Below, in pieces: positions 25,670 to 34,149 of a stretch of 40,694 bases of DNA. The stretch lies in NCBI GenBank assembly GCA_029882395.1, contig JAOUKT010000027.1, positions 1 through 40,694 on the forward strand. Direction: 5' to 3'. This DNA comes from Gammaproteobacteria bacterium (GTDB lineage Bacteria > Pseudomonadota > Gammaproteobacteria > SZUA-229). Numbering within the stretch: position 1 is the stretch's first letter; every line of letters starts with the position of its first letter. The position numbers and the translations under genes were made by a program. The notes under the pieces were generated by a model, which did no database searches, had not been told where the DNA came from, and was given only the letters and a program-made list of their open reading frames with translations.

Positions 25670-26572
25670 TTATGCCATTAAAAATTCCATTAACGCTTTC
25701 TGGGCATGAAGGCGGTTTTCTGCCTCATCCCAGACAACGCTTTGGGCACCATCAATAACACCTGCAGACACCTCTTCACCCCGATGTGCGGGCAGGCAAT
25801 GCATAAACAGAGCGTCTTTGTCAGCATGCTTCATCAGTGCTTCATTAACCTGAAAACCGGCAAAAGCCTGTTCGCGAATGCGTTGTTCTTCTTCCTGGCC
25901 CATGCTGGCCCAGACATCGGTAACAATCAGGTCGCTGTTTTCTGTGGCGGCAACCGTGTCATGGGTAATTTCGACGCAGTCTCCGGCCAGTTTTACCAGT
26001 TCTGCATCGGGCTCATAACCTTTGGGGCAGGCAATATTGAGCTTGAAATCAAGCTGGCGGGCGGCATTGATATATGAATGGCACATATTGTTGCCATCGC
26101 CAATATAGGTCACCGTGCGGCCTTCAATCGTCTGCCTGTGTTCAATATAACATTGCATATCAGCCAGCAGCTGGCAAGGGTGAACAAAATCGGTGAGGCC
26201 ATTAATAACCGGTACTTTTGAATATTCAGCCAGTGTTTCTAACGATGAGTGCGAAAAAGTGCGCACCATGATGCCATCGACCATGCTGGAAATAACACGG
26301 GCGGTATCTTCAATGGGCTCGCCACGCCCGAGCTGTGTATCACGCGGCGAAAGAAAAACAGCGTGGCCGCCAAACTGCGCCATACCGGTCTCAAAAGAGA
26401 CACGGGTACGGGTTGATGACTTATCAAAAATCATCGCCATGACTTTGTTTTTTAACGGCTCAAAGATTTCACCGGCATGTTGCATTTTTTTAAGTTCAAT
26501 ACCACGCTTGAGCAACTGTTTTAATTCGTCACGGCTCAAATCCATCAAACTTAGAAAGTGTCTAGTTGTCAT
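25670..26572 (-). CDS. argF: Ornithine carbamoyltransferase, anabolic type
   Basis: Cytoplasmic enzyme joining carbamoyl phosphate and ornithine to citrulline in arginine synthesis. The 300-residue length is normal. Carbamoyl-phosphate motif [20 protein letters not shown], the ornithine-binding [11 protein letters not shown] and the active-site [13 protein letters not shown] are all intact. It follows argD after 14 bases, and the lptD gene begins 28 bases further on, so arginine genes may share a transcript with the outer-membrane assembly genes. Confidence 0.96.
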   Translation of the reverse strand: MTTRHFLSLMDLSRDELKQLLKRGIELKKMQHAGEIFEPLKNKVMAMIFDKSSTRTRVSFETGMAQFGGHAVFLSPRDTQLGRGEPIEDTARVISSMVDGIMVRTFSHSSLETLAEYSKVPVINGLTDFVHPCQLLADMQCYIEHRQTIEGRTVTYIGDGNNMCHSYINAARQLDFKLNIACPKGYEPDAELVKLAGDCVEITHDTVAATENSDLIVTDVWASMGQEEEQRIREQAFAGFQVNEALMKHADKDALFMHCLPAHRGEEVSAGVIDGAQSVVWDEAENRLHAQKALMEFLMA

Positions 26573-26586
26573 TATTTTAACTCCGC

Positions 26587-27780
26587 TCAGGCGGTCTGTT
26601 TTTGACTTAAAAAGGCTTTGATCAGACGACTGGTTTCTGCCACCAGTTGCATCGCCTGTTCATCTGTCATTACAAAAGGAGGTAACAAACGGATCACATT
26701 ACCCGCTGTCACGTTAATCAATAAACCGTTGTGCAGTGCCTGAGCGACCAGTTCTCCGCAGTCTTCGCTCAATTCAATGCCCATTAACAGGCCGGCCGCG
26801 CGGATATCTTTGACCCCCGGCAGCATCTCAAGTTCGGCCTTGAACTGAGTCAGCAATAATTCACTCAGAGCGGTGCAGCGTGCTAGCAAGGCTTCGTTGT
26901 CGATGCTTTCAATTACCGCAATGGCCGCGGCACAAGCCAGCGGGTTACCGCCAAAAGTGGAGCCGTGATGGCCGGGGTGGAAAAGTTCAGCGGCCTGGCC
27001 GCGAGCCAGGCAGGCACCAATCGGTACACCGTTGCCAAGCGCTTTGGCCGAGGTGATAACATCCGGTTTAATGGCGCTGTGCTGATACGCAAACCATTTG
27101 CCGGTGCGGCCGATACCGGTCTGAATTTCATCCAGCATCATGAGCCAGCCGTTGCTATCACAAATCTCACGTATCTGGTTCAGGTAGTCACTGTCAGGAA
27201 TACGCACGCCGCCTTCACCCTGAACCGGCTCAAGTAAAATAGCGACAACATTGCTGTTATTTTTAGCAATGTTTCTGATGGCCTCAATATCGTTATAAGG
27301 TGCCCGAATAAAGCCCTGTACCAGGGGTTCAAAACCGGCCTGGACTTTACGGTTACCGGTTGCAGACAGTGTGGCTAAGGTACGGCCATGAAAACTCTGT
27401 TCCATAACAATAATTTGCGGGTTTTCGATCTGCTGGTTGTGGCCGTATAAGCGAGCCAGTTTGATCGCGGCTTCATTGGCTTCGGCACCGGAATTGGCAA
27501 AAAAGACTTTATCCATAGCGGCCTTTTTGCACAGCAGCTCTGAAAGCTGTTGCTGACGGCCGATGGAATAAAGGTTGGATGTGTGCAGTAACTGGCCGGC
27601 CTGAGATGAGATAGCGCGAGTGACAGCGGGGTGATTATGACCCAGGCTGGTGACAGCAATACCGCTCAGTGCATCCAGGTATTGTTTGCCATTAGTATCC
27701 CACAACACCGCGCCGTCGCCTTTTTCAAAGCATACGGCCATTGGGGCATAGTTTTTCATCAGGTATTCATTGCCAGTCAT
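26587..27780 (-). CDS. argD: Acetylornithine aminotransferase
   Basis: Pyridoxal-phosphate enzyme converting N-acetylglutamate semialdehyde to N-acetylornithine; many relatives also serve in lysine synthesis. The product from this start has 397 residues. Seen motifs are [58 protein letters not shown] and the cofactor lysine in [12 protein letters not shown]. The ATG at 27780 is chosen because GGAG lies 7 bases upstream and the protein starts [13 protein letters not shown], typical of the family; a TTG at 27807 has neither advantage. It heads the arg/lptD run and has its own promoter (27862-27889). Confidence 0.95.
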   Translation of the reverse strand: MTGNEYLMKNYAPMAVCFEKGDGAVLWDTNGKQYLDALSGIAVTSLGHNHPAVTRAISSQAGQLLHTSNLYSIGRQQQLSELLCKKAAMDKVFFANSGAEANEAAIKLARLYGHNQQIENPQIIVMEQSFHGRTLATLSATGNRKVQAGFEPLVQGFIRAPYNDIEAIRNIAKNNSNVVAILLEPVQGEGGVRIPDSDYLNQIREICDSNGWLMMLDEIQTGIGRTGKWFAYQHSAIKPDVITSAKALGNGVPIGACLARGQAAELFHPGHHGSTFGGNPLACAAAIAVIESIDNEALLARCTALSELLLTQFKAELEMLPGVKDIRAAGLLMGIELSEDCGELVAQALHNGLLINVTAGNVIRLLPPFVMTDEQAMQLVAETSRLIKAFLSQKQTA

Positions 27781-27861
27781 TGACTCGCTCCGTGTTTTTA
27801 CGGCCAAAAATTGATATCGGCTAAAACTAAAACGGCAGCAAAAGCCACCGGAAAACAGTCA

Positions 27862-27889
27862 ATTATACGCTATATGGTCAACATATCAA
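27862..27889 (-). promoter_or_regulatory. Near-consensus sigma-70 promoter of argD
   Basis: On the minus strand TTGATA (27884-27889) and a perfect TATAAT (27862-27867) are 16 bases apart, predicting a transcript start near 27855 and a leader of about 75 bases before argD. No clear ArgR box was recognised in or near it. Confidence 0.6.
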
Positions 27890-27954
27890 TCTGCAGTGTA
27901 AAGTGAGCCGCAAGGTGTGTGTAAAGCCTGATCAATAAATGAGTTTTTTAGAAC

Positions 27955-27968
27955 TTGATTTGCATCAT
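27955..27968 (+). promoter_or_regulatory. FNR/ANR-type box with class II promoter geometry
   Basis: TTGATttgcATCAT matches TTGATnnnnATCAA at 9 of 10 defined bases. A plus-strand -10 TATAAA lies at 27993-27998, 24 bases after the box (about 22 expected for class II activation; TAATAT at 27990-27995 is an alternative). The predicted transcript would start near 28005 and run rightwards through the 32-codon frame to the terminator at 28391. The box could also affect argD on the other strand, but its distance from that promoter makes this less likely. Confidence 0.5.
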
Positions 27969-28115
27969 TTAATATCGTCGATAATTTTGTAATATAAAAC
28001 TATAGAGTGTTAATAAATTTTTTATTATAAAATAATGAATGAAAATTTGGACCTGAGAGGTTGATTACAAGTGGCTGCCTGGAATGTTTTGAAACGGGCT
28101 ATCTAAGGAAAGAAT

Positions 28116-28214
28116 ATGGCTGCTCTGCGATTACTTCGTCATCAGATGATAACAATCATGTGTATTATCCTGCTCAGAATTGTCTGGTGGTGGCTCTACT
28201 GTTTTAAGAGATAA
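28116..28214 (+). CDS. Candidate 32-residue membrane peptide downstream of an FNR-type promoter
   Basis: The frame begins MAALRLLRHQMITIM and continues as a single hydrophobic helix containing three tryptophans in a row, ending YCFKR. A strong ribosome-binding site, AAGGA at 28105-28109, lies 6 bases before the ATG, better than that of most genes here. Basic residues flank the helix on both sides. It sits about 110 bases downstream of the predicted FNR-dependent transcript start. No family is recognised. The alternative is that the transcript is a non-coding small RNA and this frame is chance. Confidence 0.42.
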   Translation: MAALRLLRHQMITIMCIILLRIVWWWLYCFKR

Positions 28215-28390
28215 GCAAAGGCTTGCGTCACTGCTCTGAGCAAAGTGAAAGGGCGAAGCTGAGATTCCAGGCTTTGCCTGCTCTCGCATTGTTTGGATCG
28301 AGGTTGCAGAATGCATTAACTGTGTTTTTGTAGCAGTAAAGACCGGCGGATAATAAATAAACGATATCAGGATTGGTAAATGGTGGGTAA

Positions 28391-28420
28391 AAAAAACGGC
28401 GGTAGAACCGCCGTTTTTTT
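28391..28420. terminator. Bidirectional intrinsic terminator
   Basis: CGGCGGT (28397-28403), loop AGA and ACCGCCG (28407-28413) form a perfect GC-rich stem flanked by six A on one side and eight T on the other. It lies 20 bases after the stop of the minus-strand PuuD-N-like gene and would also stop the plus-strand transcript from the FNR-type promoter. Confidence 0.9.
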
Positions 28421-28439
28421 TAAGCAAAAGATTTATTGC

Positions 28440-29045
28440 TTAGAAAGGCATACCGCCATGTCCGTAGGCTGTCATGCACAGCAGCATTGGAATAGACAAT
28501 ACCGCATTTGTACGTGAAGCCAGTAAAGCTGTTTTCTTCGCAGACGCAATCGCATCAGCGCTGTGCTCTTTGCCATCCAGTCCCAGAATTTTCTTCTGGT
28601 TAGGCCAGATCAGAACCCAGACATTGAATAACATGATCGTACCTAACCATGCACCCAGACCGATGATCTGGACCTGTGTGTCACCGTTGAAGATAAGAGC
28701 GTTAAGCGCGCCAGTATGACCAAGCAGGTTTGCCAGTGCGCCAACACCCGTGATCCAGGTAGCAACAGCTGCCCAACGGAACCAGAACAATGCACGCGGT
28801 GCAATGTATTTATTGATCGCAGCAGGGCCGGGACCATCAGAGTCTGCCAGTGCAGCACCAACGCCAGGAACTTGTACAAAGTTAAAGTAATACAGTAAGC
28901 CGATCCATAAAACGCCAGCGATGCTGTGTAACCAAACTTCAATTTCTAAAATGCTGAAAGCACCATTGCGGAATACGACGGCAGCAATAATTGCCAGTAC
29001 GAAACCCGTGATGATAGTGCCCTTAACAGAAAGTAATGGATTCAT
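28440..29045 (-). CDS. PuuD N-terminal-like (Urate_ox_N) integral membrane protein
   Basis: Multi-helix inner-membrane protein of 201 residues. The segments EVWLHSIAGVLWIGLLYYFNFVQVP and INKYIAPRALFWFRWAAVATW are characteristic of the N-terminal membrane domain of PuuD-type urate hydroxylases, in which a cytochrome c domain normally follows; here the protein stops after the membrane part with no CXXCH. From memory, stand-alone relatives are common in marine and sulfur-oxidising proteobacteria and are sometimes mislabelled NusG. Urate oxidation is therefore doubtful. The ATG at 29045 is chosen over an upstream in-frame ATG (29123) because GGGGAA lies 5 bases before it. Conserved tryptophans and histidines could hold a heme b. 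A strong terminator follows. Confidence 0.75.
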   Translation of the reverse strand: MNPLLSVKGTIITGFVLAIIAAVVFRNGAFSILEIEVWLHSIAGVLWIGLLYYFNFVQVPGVGAALADSDGPGPAAINKYIAPRALFWFRWAAVATWITGVGALANLLGHTGALNALIFNGDTQVQIIGLGAWLGTIMLFNVWVLIWPNQKKILGLDGKEHSADAIASAKKTALLASRTNAVLSIPMLLCMTAYGHGGMPF

Positions 29046-29164
29046 TTGAATTCCCCGAGGGTTAATAGTTGATTCTTTTAGTCGGACATTAGGGTAGGTC
29101 AGTCTGTTGATGAATGCAATCATGAATTAACGCTAAGTATAAAAAAAGTCCGCAGAGGGGCTGT

Positions 29165-29170
29165 TATAAT
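29165..29170 (+). promoter_or_regulatory. Possible -10 element for the HyuB-type gene
   Basis: A perfect TATAAT lies 36 bases before the ATG at 29207. No good -35 sequence is seen at 16-18 bases upstream, so this is only a candidate. Confidence 0.35.
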
Positions 29171-29206
29171 GAATAATCAAAACCGCAACCACTAAAAAAG
29201 ATTTAC

Positions 29207-30742
29207 ATGGACAACATAGAACTCAGTTTGTTTGCTCACCGCATTTCCGCTGTCTGTGATGAAATGGGCGCGGTTTTGCAGCGCGTGGCTTTCTCACCGA
29301 ATATTAAAGACCGTCTGGATTTCTCCTGTGCGGTATTCAGTGCAGAAGGTGAATTACTGGCACAGGCGGCACATATACCGGTACACATGGGCAGCATGGC
29401 CTATGCGATGGCTGATGTTGTGGCACTGATCCAATGGCAGCCAGGCGACATGGTGATCGTCAATGATCCGTATATGGGCGGCACGCATTTACCGGACGTA
29501 ACACTGATTTCGCCGCTGTTTATGGCTCAACAATTAACGGCATTTGTAGTTAACAGGGCACATCATGCAGACATTGGTGCCGAAAGCCCCGGCTCAATGC
29601 CGGTTTCATCGAGTTTGCTGCAGGAGGGTGTTGTGATTTCCCCTGCCAAACTTATGCTCAACAACGAACTCAATCAAAGTGTATTGCAGCCTTTGTTGCG
29701 TCAATTGAAAAATGCCGACGAATCAATGGGCGATTTTAATGCGCAGATCAGTGCAAACAGACGAGGGCTGGAGCGTTTGCAGTTATTGATAGCGAGCATG
29801 GGCTTAGCCGCGTATCAGCAGGCTCAGCAGGCACTCAACGATTATGCTGAAAAGATGGCCGATGCGGCGTTAAAAAGTATTCCCGATGGCGTTTATGATT
29901 TCACCGACAAGATGGACGATGATGGTCAGGGCCAAAAGGATATCCTGATTAAGGTCAGCCTGACGGTTCAGGCTGGCAAGGTTACTGCCGACTTTAAAGG
30001 TACTGATGATCAGGTAAAAGGCAATATCAATTGCCCGCTATCGGTGGTGGCGGCTGCCGTTTTTTATGTATTTCGTTGTTTGATGCCACAGCAAACACCG
30101 GCCTGTGCAGGTAGTTTTCGTTCGATTCAGATTAATGTGCCCGAGGGCTGTTTATTAAATGCCCGATACCCCGCTGCTGTTGCAGCCGGTAATGTGGAGA
30201 CCAGCACGCGCGTCGTGGATGTGATTATGGGGGCGCTGGCAAAAGCGATACCGGAACAAATTCCGGCCGCCAGTCACGGCAGCATGAATAACCTGGCGAT
30301 GGGGCATGAAGGCGATGCGCAGCACGAGGCCTGGAATTATTATGAAACCATTGGCGGCGGCATGGGCGCGGGTAAAAGTGGCGGTGGCTTAAGTGCGGTG
30401 CAAAGTCATATGACCAATACGCTGAATACCCCGATTGAAGTACTGGAAAGCCGTTACCCGATTAGAATCAAACGCTACCAGATTCGACAGGCTTCAGGCG
30501 GCCGTGGCCAGAGGAATGGCGGTGACGGCATTATTCGAGAATTTGAGTTTTTAGAGCCTGCTCAATTTACCCTGTTGACGGAAAGGCGCTCTATGCAGCC
30601 ATGGGGCATTAATGCCGAAGCGGGCAAAAGGGGTGAAAACAGACTCAATCAAGAATTGATCGCGGCAAAAATAAACTGTCAGGTAGAAGCAGGTGATGTG
30701 TTACGGATTGAAACACCCGGCGGCGGAGCCTGGTCCGGCTAA
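29207..30742 (+). CDS. Hydantoinase B / oxoprolinase B-type protein
   Basis: A 511-residue HyuB-family protein, the subunit that with HyuA performs ATP-dependent opening of hydantoin or 5-oxoproline rings. Family segments seen: VAFSPNIKDRLDFSCAVF, HIPVHMGSMAYAM, VNDPYMGGTHLPDVTL, RAHHADIGAESPGSMP, EGVVISPAKL, FKGTDDQVKGNINCPLS, ETIGGGMGAGKSGGG and the C-terminal GDVLRIETPGGGAWSG. No HyuA (ATPase-like) gene lies beside it in this window, which is unusual since A and B are normally adjacent or fused. The substrate cannot be called. It is probably transcribed alone. Confidence 0.88.
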   Translation: MDNIELSLFAHRISAVCDEMGAVLQRVAFSPNIKDRLDFSCAVFSAEGELLAQAAHIPVHMGSMAYAMADVVALIQWQPGDMVIVNDPYMGGTHLPDVTLISPLFMAQQLTAFVVNRAHHADIGAESPGSMPVSSSLLQEGVVISPAKLMLNNELNQSVLQPLLRQLKNADESMGDFNAQISANRRGLERLQLLIASMGLAAYQQAQQALNDYAEKMADAALKSIPDGVYDFTDKMDDDGQGQKDILIKVSLTVQAGKVTADFKGTDDQVKGNINCPLSVVAAAVFYVFRCLMPQQTPACAGSFRSIQINVPEGCLLNARYPAAVAAGNVETSTRVVDVIMGALAKAIPEQIPAASHGSMNNLAMGHEGDAQHEAWNYYETIGGGMGAGKSGGGLSAVQSHMTNTLNTPIEVLESRYPIRIKRYQIRQASGGRGQRNGGDGIIREFEFLEPAQFTLLTERRSMQPWGINAEAGKRGENRLNQELIAAKINCQVEAGDVLRIETPGGGAWSG

Positions 30743-30843
30743 TACTTAACAGGAGGCGGTTTTTGAAGGCATGATCAGAATTGTCTGACAGAGTGAAGGG
30801 GTATTGTTTGTTAGAATAATACCGCTATAGGGAGATAGATCGA

Positions 30844-31701
30844 ATGAAACATGCCGCACGAAACCTGTTATCTACTTTTCTTCTGAGCGTATTACAGCTT
30901 GCTTGTACCGAAGGGCCAGAGCCACCTGATTCTGTCGAAGTAGTACCCTCCGATATAACGGCGACTGATGATAGCTCAGCTGAACCAGTCCTTAACATTA
31001 TTGCAACGGCAAATTTACACTTAAATGGCGAGGTACTGCTGACATCAAGTTCGCTTAGTGTGAAAGTGGCCATCAGTCACTCTGGTACAGATATTGAATT
31101 GACGGCAGGGGATGAGCTTGTTGTCAATACGGGTGGGGAGGATACAGTGCTGGTCAAACATGTTTCCCATTCAACGGCCTTTAGTGCAATAAGCTGGTCC
31201 TTTGTAACGACTACCAATGTAAATTATTCGACATTGATTCCTTTAGATAAAGTTTATAGTGATATTGTGCAAATAAAATTCTTACGTCCAAATGCTCAGG
31301 ACGCTATTAATACCACGGTCACTATTCCTGCAGCGATAGAGATACAGTCACCCCAGGCAGGCCAAATTTACTCAAGGAGCATGGATGATATTGTCATTGA
31401 GTGGAGTCATCCGCAAACAATGCATTATGTTGATATTGAAGCTTACAAACTAGTTGGCCTGGACGACTGGACACTGCTGTTTTTTGAGTTTAATGCTGAC
31501 GGGGTTGATGATAATGGGCTCTACAGTATTGCTGCAAGTTCGATAGAGGCCTCCACTATAGATTTATCAAATCAGACGGTTATGTTGGATATTAGCCTAA
31601 CCAGAGGTGCGGCGGGTAGTATAGATGAGAACCTAAATCAGGCGAGTGGTCTTTTCAGAGCGTATAATAAAACTACGGTCAGCATATCTTCAATACCCTG
31701 A
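30844..31701 (+). CDS. Exported hypothetical protein, possible lipoprotein
   Basis: I do not recognise this 285-residue protein. The N-terminus (MKHAARNLLSTFLLSVLQLAC) is a signal peptide; C21 could be a lipobox cysteine, though Gln at position -3 is atypical. The mature part starts with a flexible acidic, proline-rich stretch (TEGPEPPDSVEVV) and then looks beta-rich, with a segment ESPQAG-like (IEIQSPQAGQIYSRSMDDIVIEW read in parts) reminiscent of fibronectin/Ig-like folds near residues 155-190. GGGAGA (from 30830) is a good ribosome-binding site. Codon use looks less GC-rich than in its neighbours, which may indicate a lineage-specific gene. It stands alone between genes of unrelated function. 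Confidence 0.7.
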   Translation: MKHAARNLLSTFLLSVLQLACTEGPEPPDSVEVVPSDITATDDSSAEPVLNIIATANLHLNGEVLLTSSSLSVKVAISHSGTDIELTAGDELVVNTGGEDTVLVKHVSHSTAFSAISWSFVTTTNVNYSTLIPLDKVYSDIVQIKFLRPNAQDAINTTVTIPAAIEIQSPQAGQIYSRSMDDIVIEWSHPQTMHYVDIEAYKLVGLDDWTLLFFEFNADGVDDNGLYSIAASSIEASTIDLSNQTVMLDISLTRGAAGSIDENLNQASGLFRAYNKTTVSISSIP

Positions 31702-31749
31702 TGCCAGCTTCTCAAATAGCAGGCAACATTTCATAAACACCAATTTTAA

Positions 31750-31770
31750 GGCCTGCATCCCTGTAGGCCC
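31750..31770. terminator. Possible terminator hairpin
   Basis: GGCCTGCA, loop TCCC and TGTAGGCC form an 8-base stem (one G-U pair) about 50 bases after the hypothetical gene, followed by a loose T-rich stretch (GGTGTTTTGTATTT). The T tract is interrupted, so efficiency is uncertain. Confidence 0.42.
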
Positions 31771-31795
31771 GGTGTTTTGTATTTCTGATTATTAA

Positions 31796-33295
31796 TCAGA
31801 CCTTAAAAAGTCGCGTCTGCTCTTCAAGTTGCTGTCCGAGGTTACGCAGTACATCCGATGCGTTGGCAGTGGTGTCAGCCGCTTCAGAGCTGCCCTGTGC
31901 GCTGTGGCTGATATTTGAAATATTCTGGTTGATTTCATTTGCCACCGCGCTTTGTTCTTCGCCGGCGGTTGCAACCTGCTGGTTCATGTCTTTAATAACG
32001 CCAACGGCATCTACAATGGCATTGAGTGACTGATTGACCTCGGCGGTTTGCTGAACCGTCTGGGTGGTTTGTTCGCGGCCTTCCTGCATTGCCTGCACGG
32101 CATTTTGTGTGCCGCTTTGAATGCGTGCAATCATTTCTTCGATCTCGGAAGTTGATTGCTGAGTCCGGCTGGCCAGGGTGCGGACTTCATCGGCGACCAC
32201 CGCAAAGCCCCGGCCCTGTTCACCGGCACGGGCCGCTTCAATCGCAGCATTCAGTGCCAGCAAGTTAGTCTGTTCGGCTATGCTCTTGATCACATCCAGC
32301 ACGGCGCCGATATTCTGGCTGTCTTTTTCCAGTTCAGCGACCACCTGGGCAGCATTGGCAACGGTCGTTTCAAGCGTATTAATCGAGGTCAGCGTCTGGT
32401 TTACAATTGCCTGGCCGTTGCTGGCTTCATTGTCAGCATTGACCGCGGCTTCAGCTGCAGAGGCCGTGTTTTGAGCGACTTCCTGAACCGTTGCTGTCAT
32501 TTCGTTAATAGCGGTGGCGACTTGCTCTATTTGCCCTTGTTGGTCATTGGTCCTGACCCTGTTTTGATTGGCAATGTCACTCATTTCGCTGGTGGAACTG
32601 GACAACTGTGAAGAGGCTCCCATGACTTCAATCAGGGTCTTATGGGTGTGTTGCATAAAGTCATTAAAGTCATGCGCGAACTGGCTGGCCGGGTTGTCCT
32701 GTCGGTAAGACAGGTCGATAATGCCGTCTCTAACCGCAAGGTGCGATCCAATTTGCTGGATTTCAATCGAAGCTTTGAGCTCCTTGCCGCCTTTAAAATT
32801 AAGATAAACCAGAACGGCCGCCTCAAATACAACAAAGGCCGCATGAATAATAACCAGATCGATACCGGTGCGGGCGGGGAAAAGGTAGACGCCAAAGCCC
32901 CATTCCTGCAGAAAATTAAAACCCAGATGATGCACCGCGATAACCAGTGTGCCGACAATAACCGGAATCCAGTCCTTGTATTGCAGCAGGAAAGCCAGCA
33001 ATACAAAAATGATAAAATGCAGCTCGATCATGCCGTGTCCCTGATGGATGGTGAGCGCTGAAAAAATCATGAACGCGGCAGCAACGGCACTGCGGGTGAT
33101 CAGTGTGCCCTTAACAAGAAAATAAAGTCCGCTCGGCACCAGGGCCGCTGGCAGCCCGATCACAAAGGCTTCAGTCCAGGTATTGTTCCAGCCAGCTAAA
33201 GCCAGACTGTAGGCAAACAGTAGCCAGAGCAAACCGATCATGATCGTGTCGGACTGAGCGTAAAATCCTTTTAATGTAATATTTTCTTGCGTCAT
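31796..33295 (-). CDS. Methyl-accepting chemotaxis protein with multi-helix membrane sensor
   Basis: Chemoreceptor of 499 residues signalling to CheA/CheW. Instead of a periplasmic ligand domain, the N-terminal part (about 15-180) is five or six hydrophobic helices with a histidine-rich core (HQGHGMIELHF, AVHHLGFNFLQ), suggesting a signal sensed within the membrane. A long cytoplasmic coiled coil follows, with the highly conserved hairpin tip AARAGEQGRGFAVVADEVR (around 380-400). The start at 33295 (MTQENITLKG) is preferred to an in-frame ATG at 33391, which would overlap the end of the DUF6436 gene and add residues of no receptor character. No other che genes are nearby. The ligand is unknown; redox or energy taxis would suit the locus but is only a guess. 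Confidence 0.88.
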   Translation of the reverse strand: MTQENITLKGFYAQSDTIMIGLLWLLFAYSLALAGWNNTWTEAFVIGLPAALVPSGLYFLVKGTLITRSAVAAAFMIFSALTIHQGHGMIELHFIIFVLLAFLLQYKDWIPVIVGTLVIAVHHLGFNFLQEWGFGVYLFPARTGIDLVIIHAAFVVFEAAVLVYLNFKGGKELKASIEIQQIGSHLAVRDGIIDLSYRQDNPASQFAHDFNDFMQHTHKTLIEVMGASSQLSSSTSEMSDIANQNRVRTNDQQGQIEQVATAINEMTATVQEVAQNTASAAEAAVNADNEASNGQAIVNQTLTSINTLETTVANAAQVVAELEKDSQNIGAVLDVIKSIAEQTNLLALNAAIEAARAGEQGRGFAVVADEVRTLASRTQQSTSEIEEMIARIQSGTQNAVQAMQEGREQTTQTVQQTAEVNQSLNAIVDAVGVIKDMNQQVATAGEEQSAVANEINQNISNISHSAQGSSEAADTTANASDVLRNLGQQLEEQTRLFKV

Positions 33296-33311
33296 GAGTA
33301 TTACCCGATAT

Positions 33312-33947
33312 TTAAGTTTGTTGTAATTTGTTGGAGTCCCAGTCACAGAAACAACCAAAGACCATGGTGTTAAGCAATGACGGGCTTTCACCCATCATCA
33401 GTAAATCGGCCACTTTTTCTACAAAGGCCGTGCCGCCTAAACCACAAAAAGTGCTGTCGCTATACGGCCCAAAGTAAGCTAATTCGCCGTTTTTATCAAT
33501 CACCGCCGCAGCAGGAGCGGCCGGAATTCTGGATTTTCCTGTTAACAGGTGCTGACTGTCAATGACCACCTTTGAAGCAAACTGTTGTTCTGCCATCTGT
33601 TTCAATTGTTGATTGCTGTAATCCGGGTGTGGCCGGATAATCGTTACCAGCTGGAAGTTCTGCTGCTGGTATTTGACGGCAATCTCGTTGACATGAGACA
33701 GGTTAAAGCGGTTGCAGCTGCATCCCGGCTGCCAGAAATGCAGCAGAAAAGCGCTGTCTGCGGAATCCTGCTGCAAAGAAGACAGTAACTGAGTCAGTGA
33801 AGTCTGCAGTGACTTTTGCTCAATAATATCGGCAGCCTGCAGATCAAACGGTCGTAAATCCCGGGCCTGAAACCACCAAAAAGCGTAGCCTGTGGCCAGC
33901 AGCCAGCCAATCATAATAAGCCCGGAGAAAAAAAGTTTTTTTTGCAT
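33312..33947 (-). CDS. Membrane-anchored thioredoxin-like protein (DUF6436 type)
   Basis: A 211-residue protein with one N-terminal helix (about 7-27) and a periplasmic thioredoxin-like domain. HFWQPGCSCNRFNLSHV places C76 and C78 where thioredoxins have CXXC, giving a CXC-type site; IPAAPAAAVIDKNGELAYFGPY is the cis-proline and following strand. Two more cysteines near the C-terminus (FGCFCDW) form a second CXC. From memory this matches DUF6436, a proteobacterial family of unknown function. A role in periplasmic thiol or metal chemistry, perhaps cytochrome or copper-centre assembly, is inference. It lies 16 bases upstream of the chemoreceptor gene. Confidence 0.75.
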   Translation of the reverse strand: MQKKLFFSGLIMIGWLLATGYAFWWFQARDLRPFDLQAADIIEQKSLQTSLTQLLSSLQQDSADSAFLLHFWQPGCSCNRFNLSHVNEIAVKYQQQNFQLVTIIRPHPDYSNQQLKQMAEQQFASKVVIDSQHLLTGKSRIPAAPAAAVIDKNGELAYFGPYSDSTFCGLGGTAFVEKVADLLMMGESPSLLNTMVFGCFCDWDSNKLQQT

Positions 33948-34149
33948 GTGTGTTGGCTGGCAGCCGTAGTTGTTTTATGCAGTAAAGTATAGTGTGCTTT
34001 GGCAAAAATGAGAGGGGCAAAAATAAAGATTTCGCCGGCAGCTGAGGCCTGCAGATGCCGTTAACGGTTTCAGCGCGAAGCTGAGGCTGAGTAAAAACCG
34101 GGATAGAAGAGGATTTTAAGATCCCGGCCTTTAGGTATAAAAGATGACG

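Larger units (their letters stand above)
27781..28439. other. Long gene-poor region between argD and the PuuD-N-like gene
   Basis: No conventional gene fits these 660 bases. From left to right it holds the argD leader and promoter (minus strand), an FNR-type box with a -10 (plus strand), a strongly AT-rich leader, a 32-codon reading frame with a good ribosome-binding site (28116-28214), about 175 bases of unassigned sequence, and a bidirectional terminator. A 98-codon frame on the minus strand (28131-28427) runs through that terminator and is not believed. Confidence 0.6.

Noticed and set aside
28131..28427. 98-codon frame on the minus strand
   Set aside because: It runs through the strong terminator hairpin and has low-complexity, non-protein-like composition; no ribosome-binding site.
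29088..29130. FNR-like pair TTGAT...ATCAT upstream of the PuuD-N-like gene
   Set aside because: The half-sites are about seven bases apart instead of four, so the spacing is wrong for FNR.
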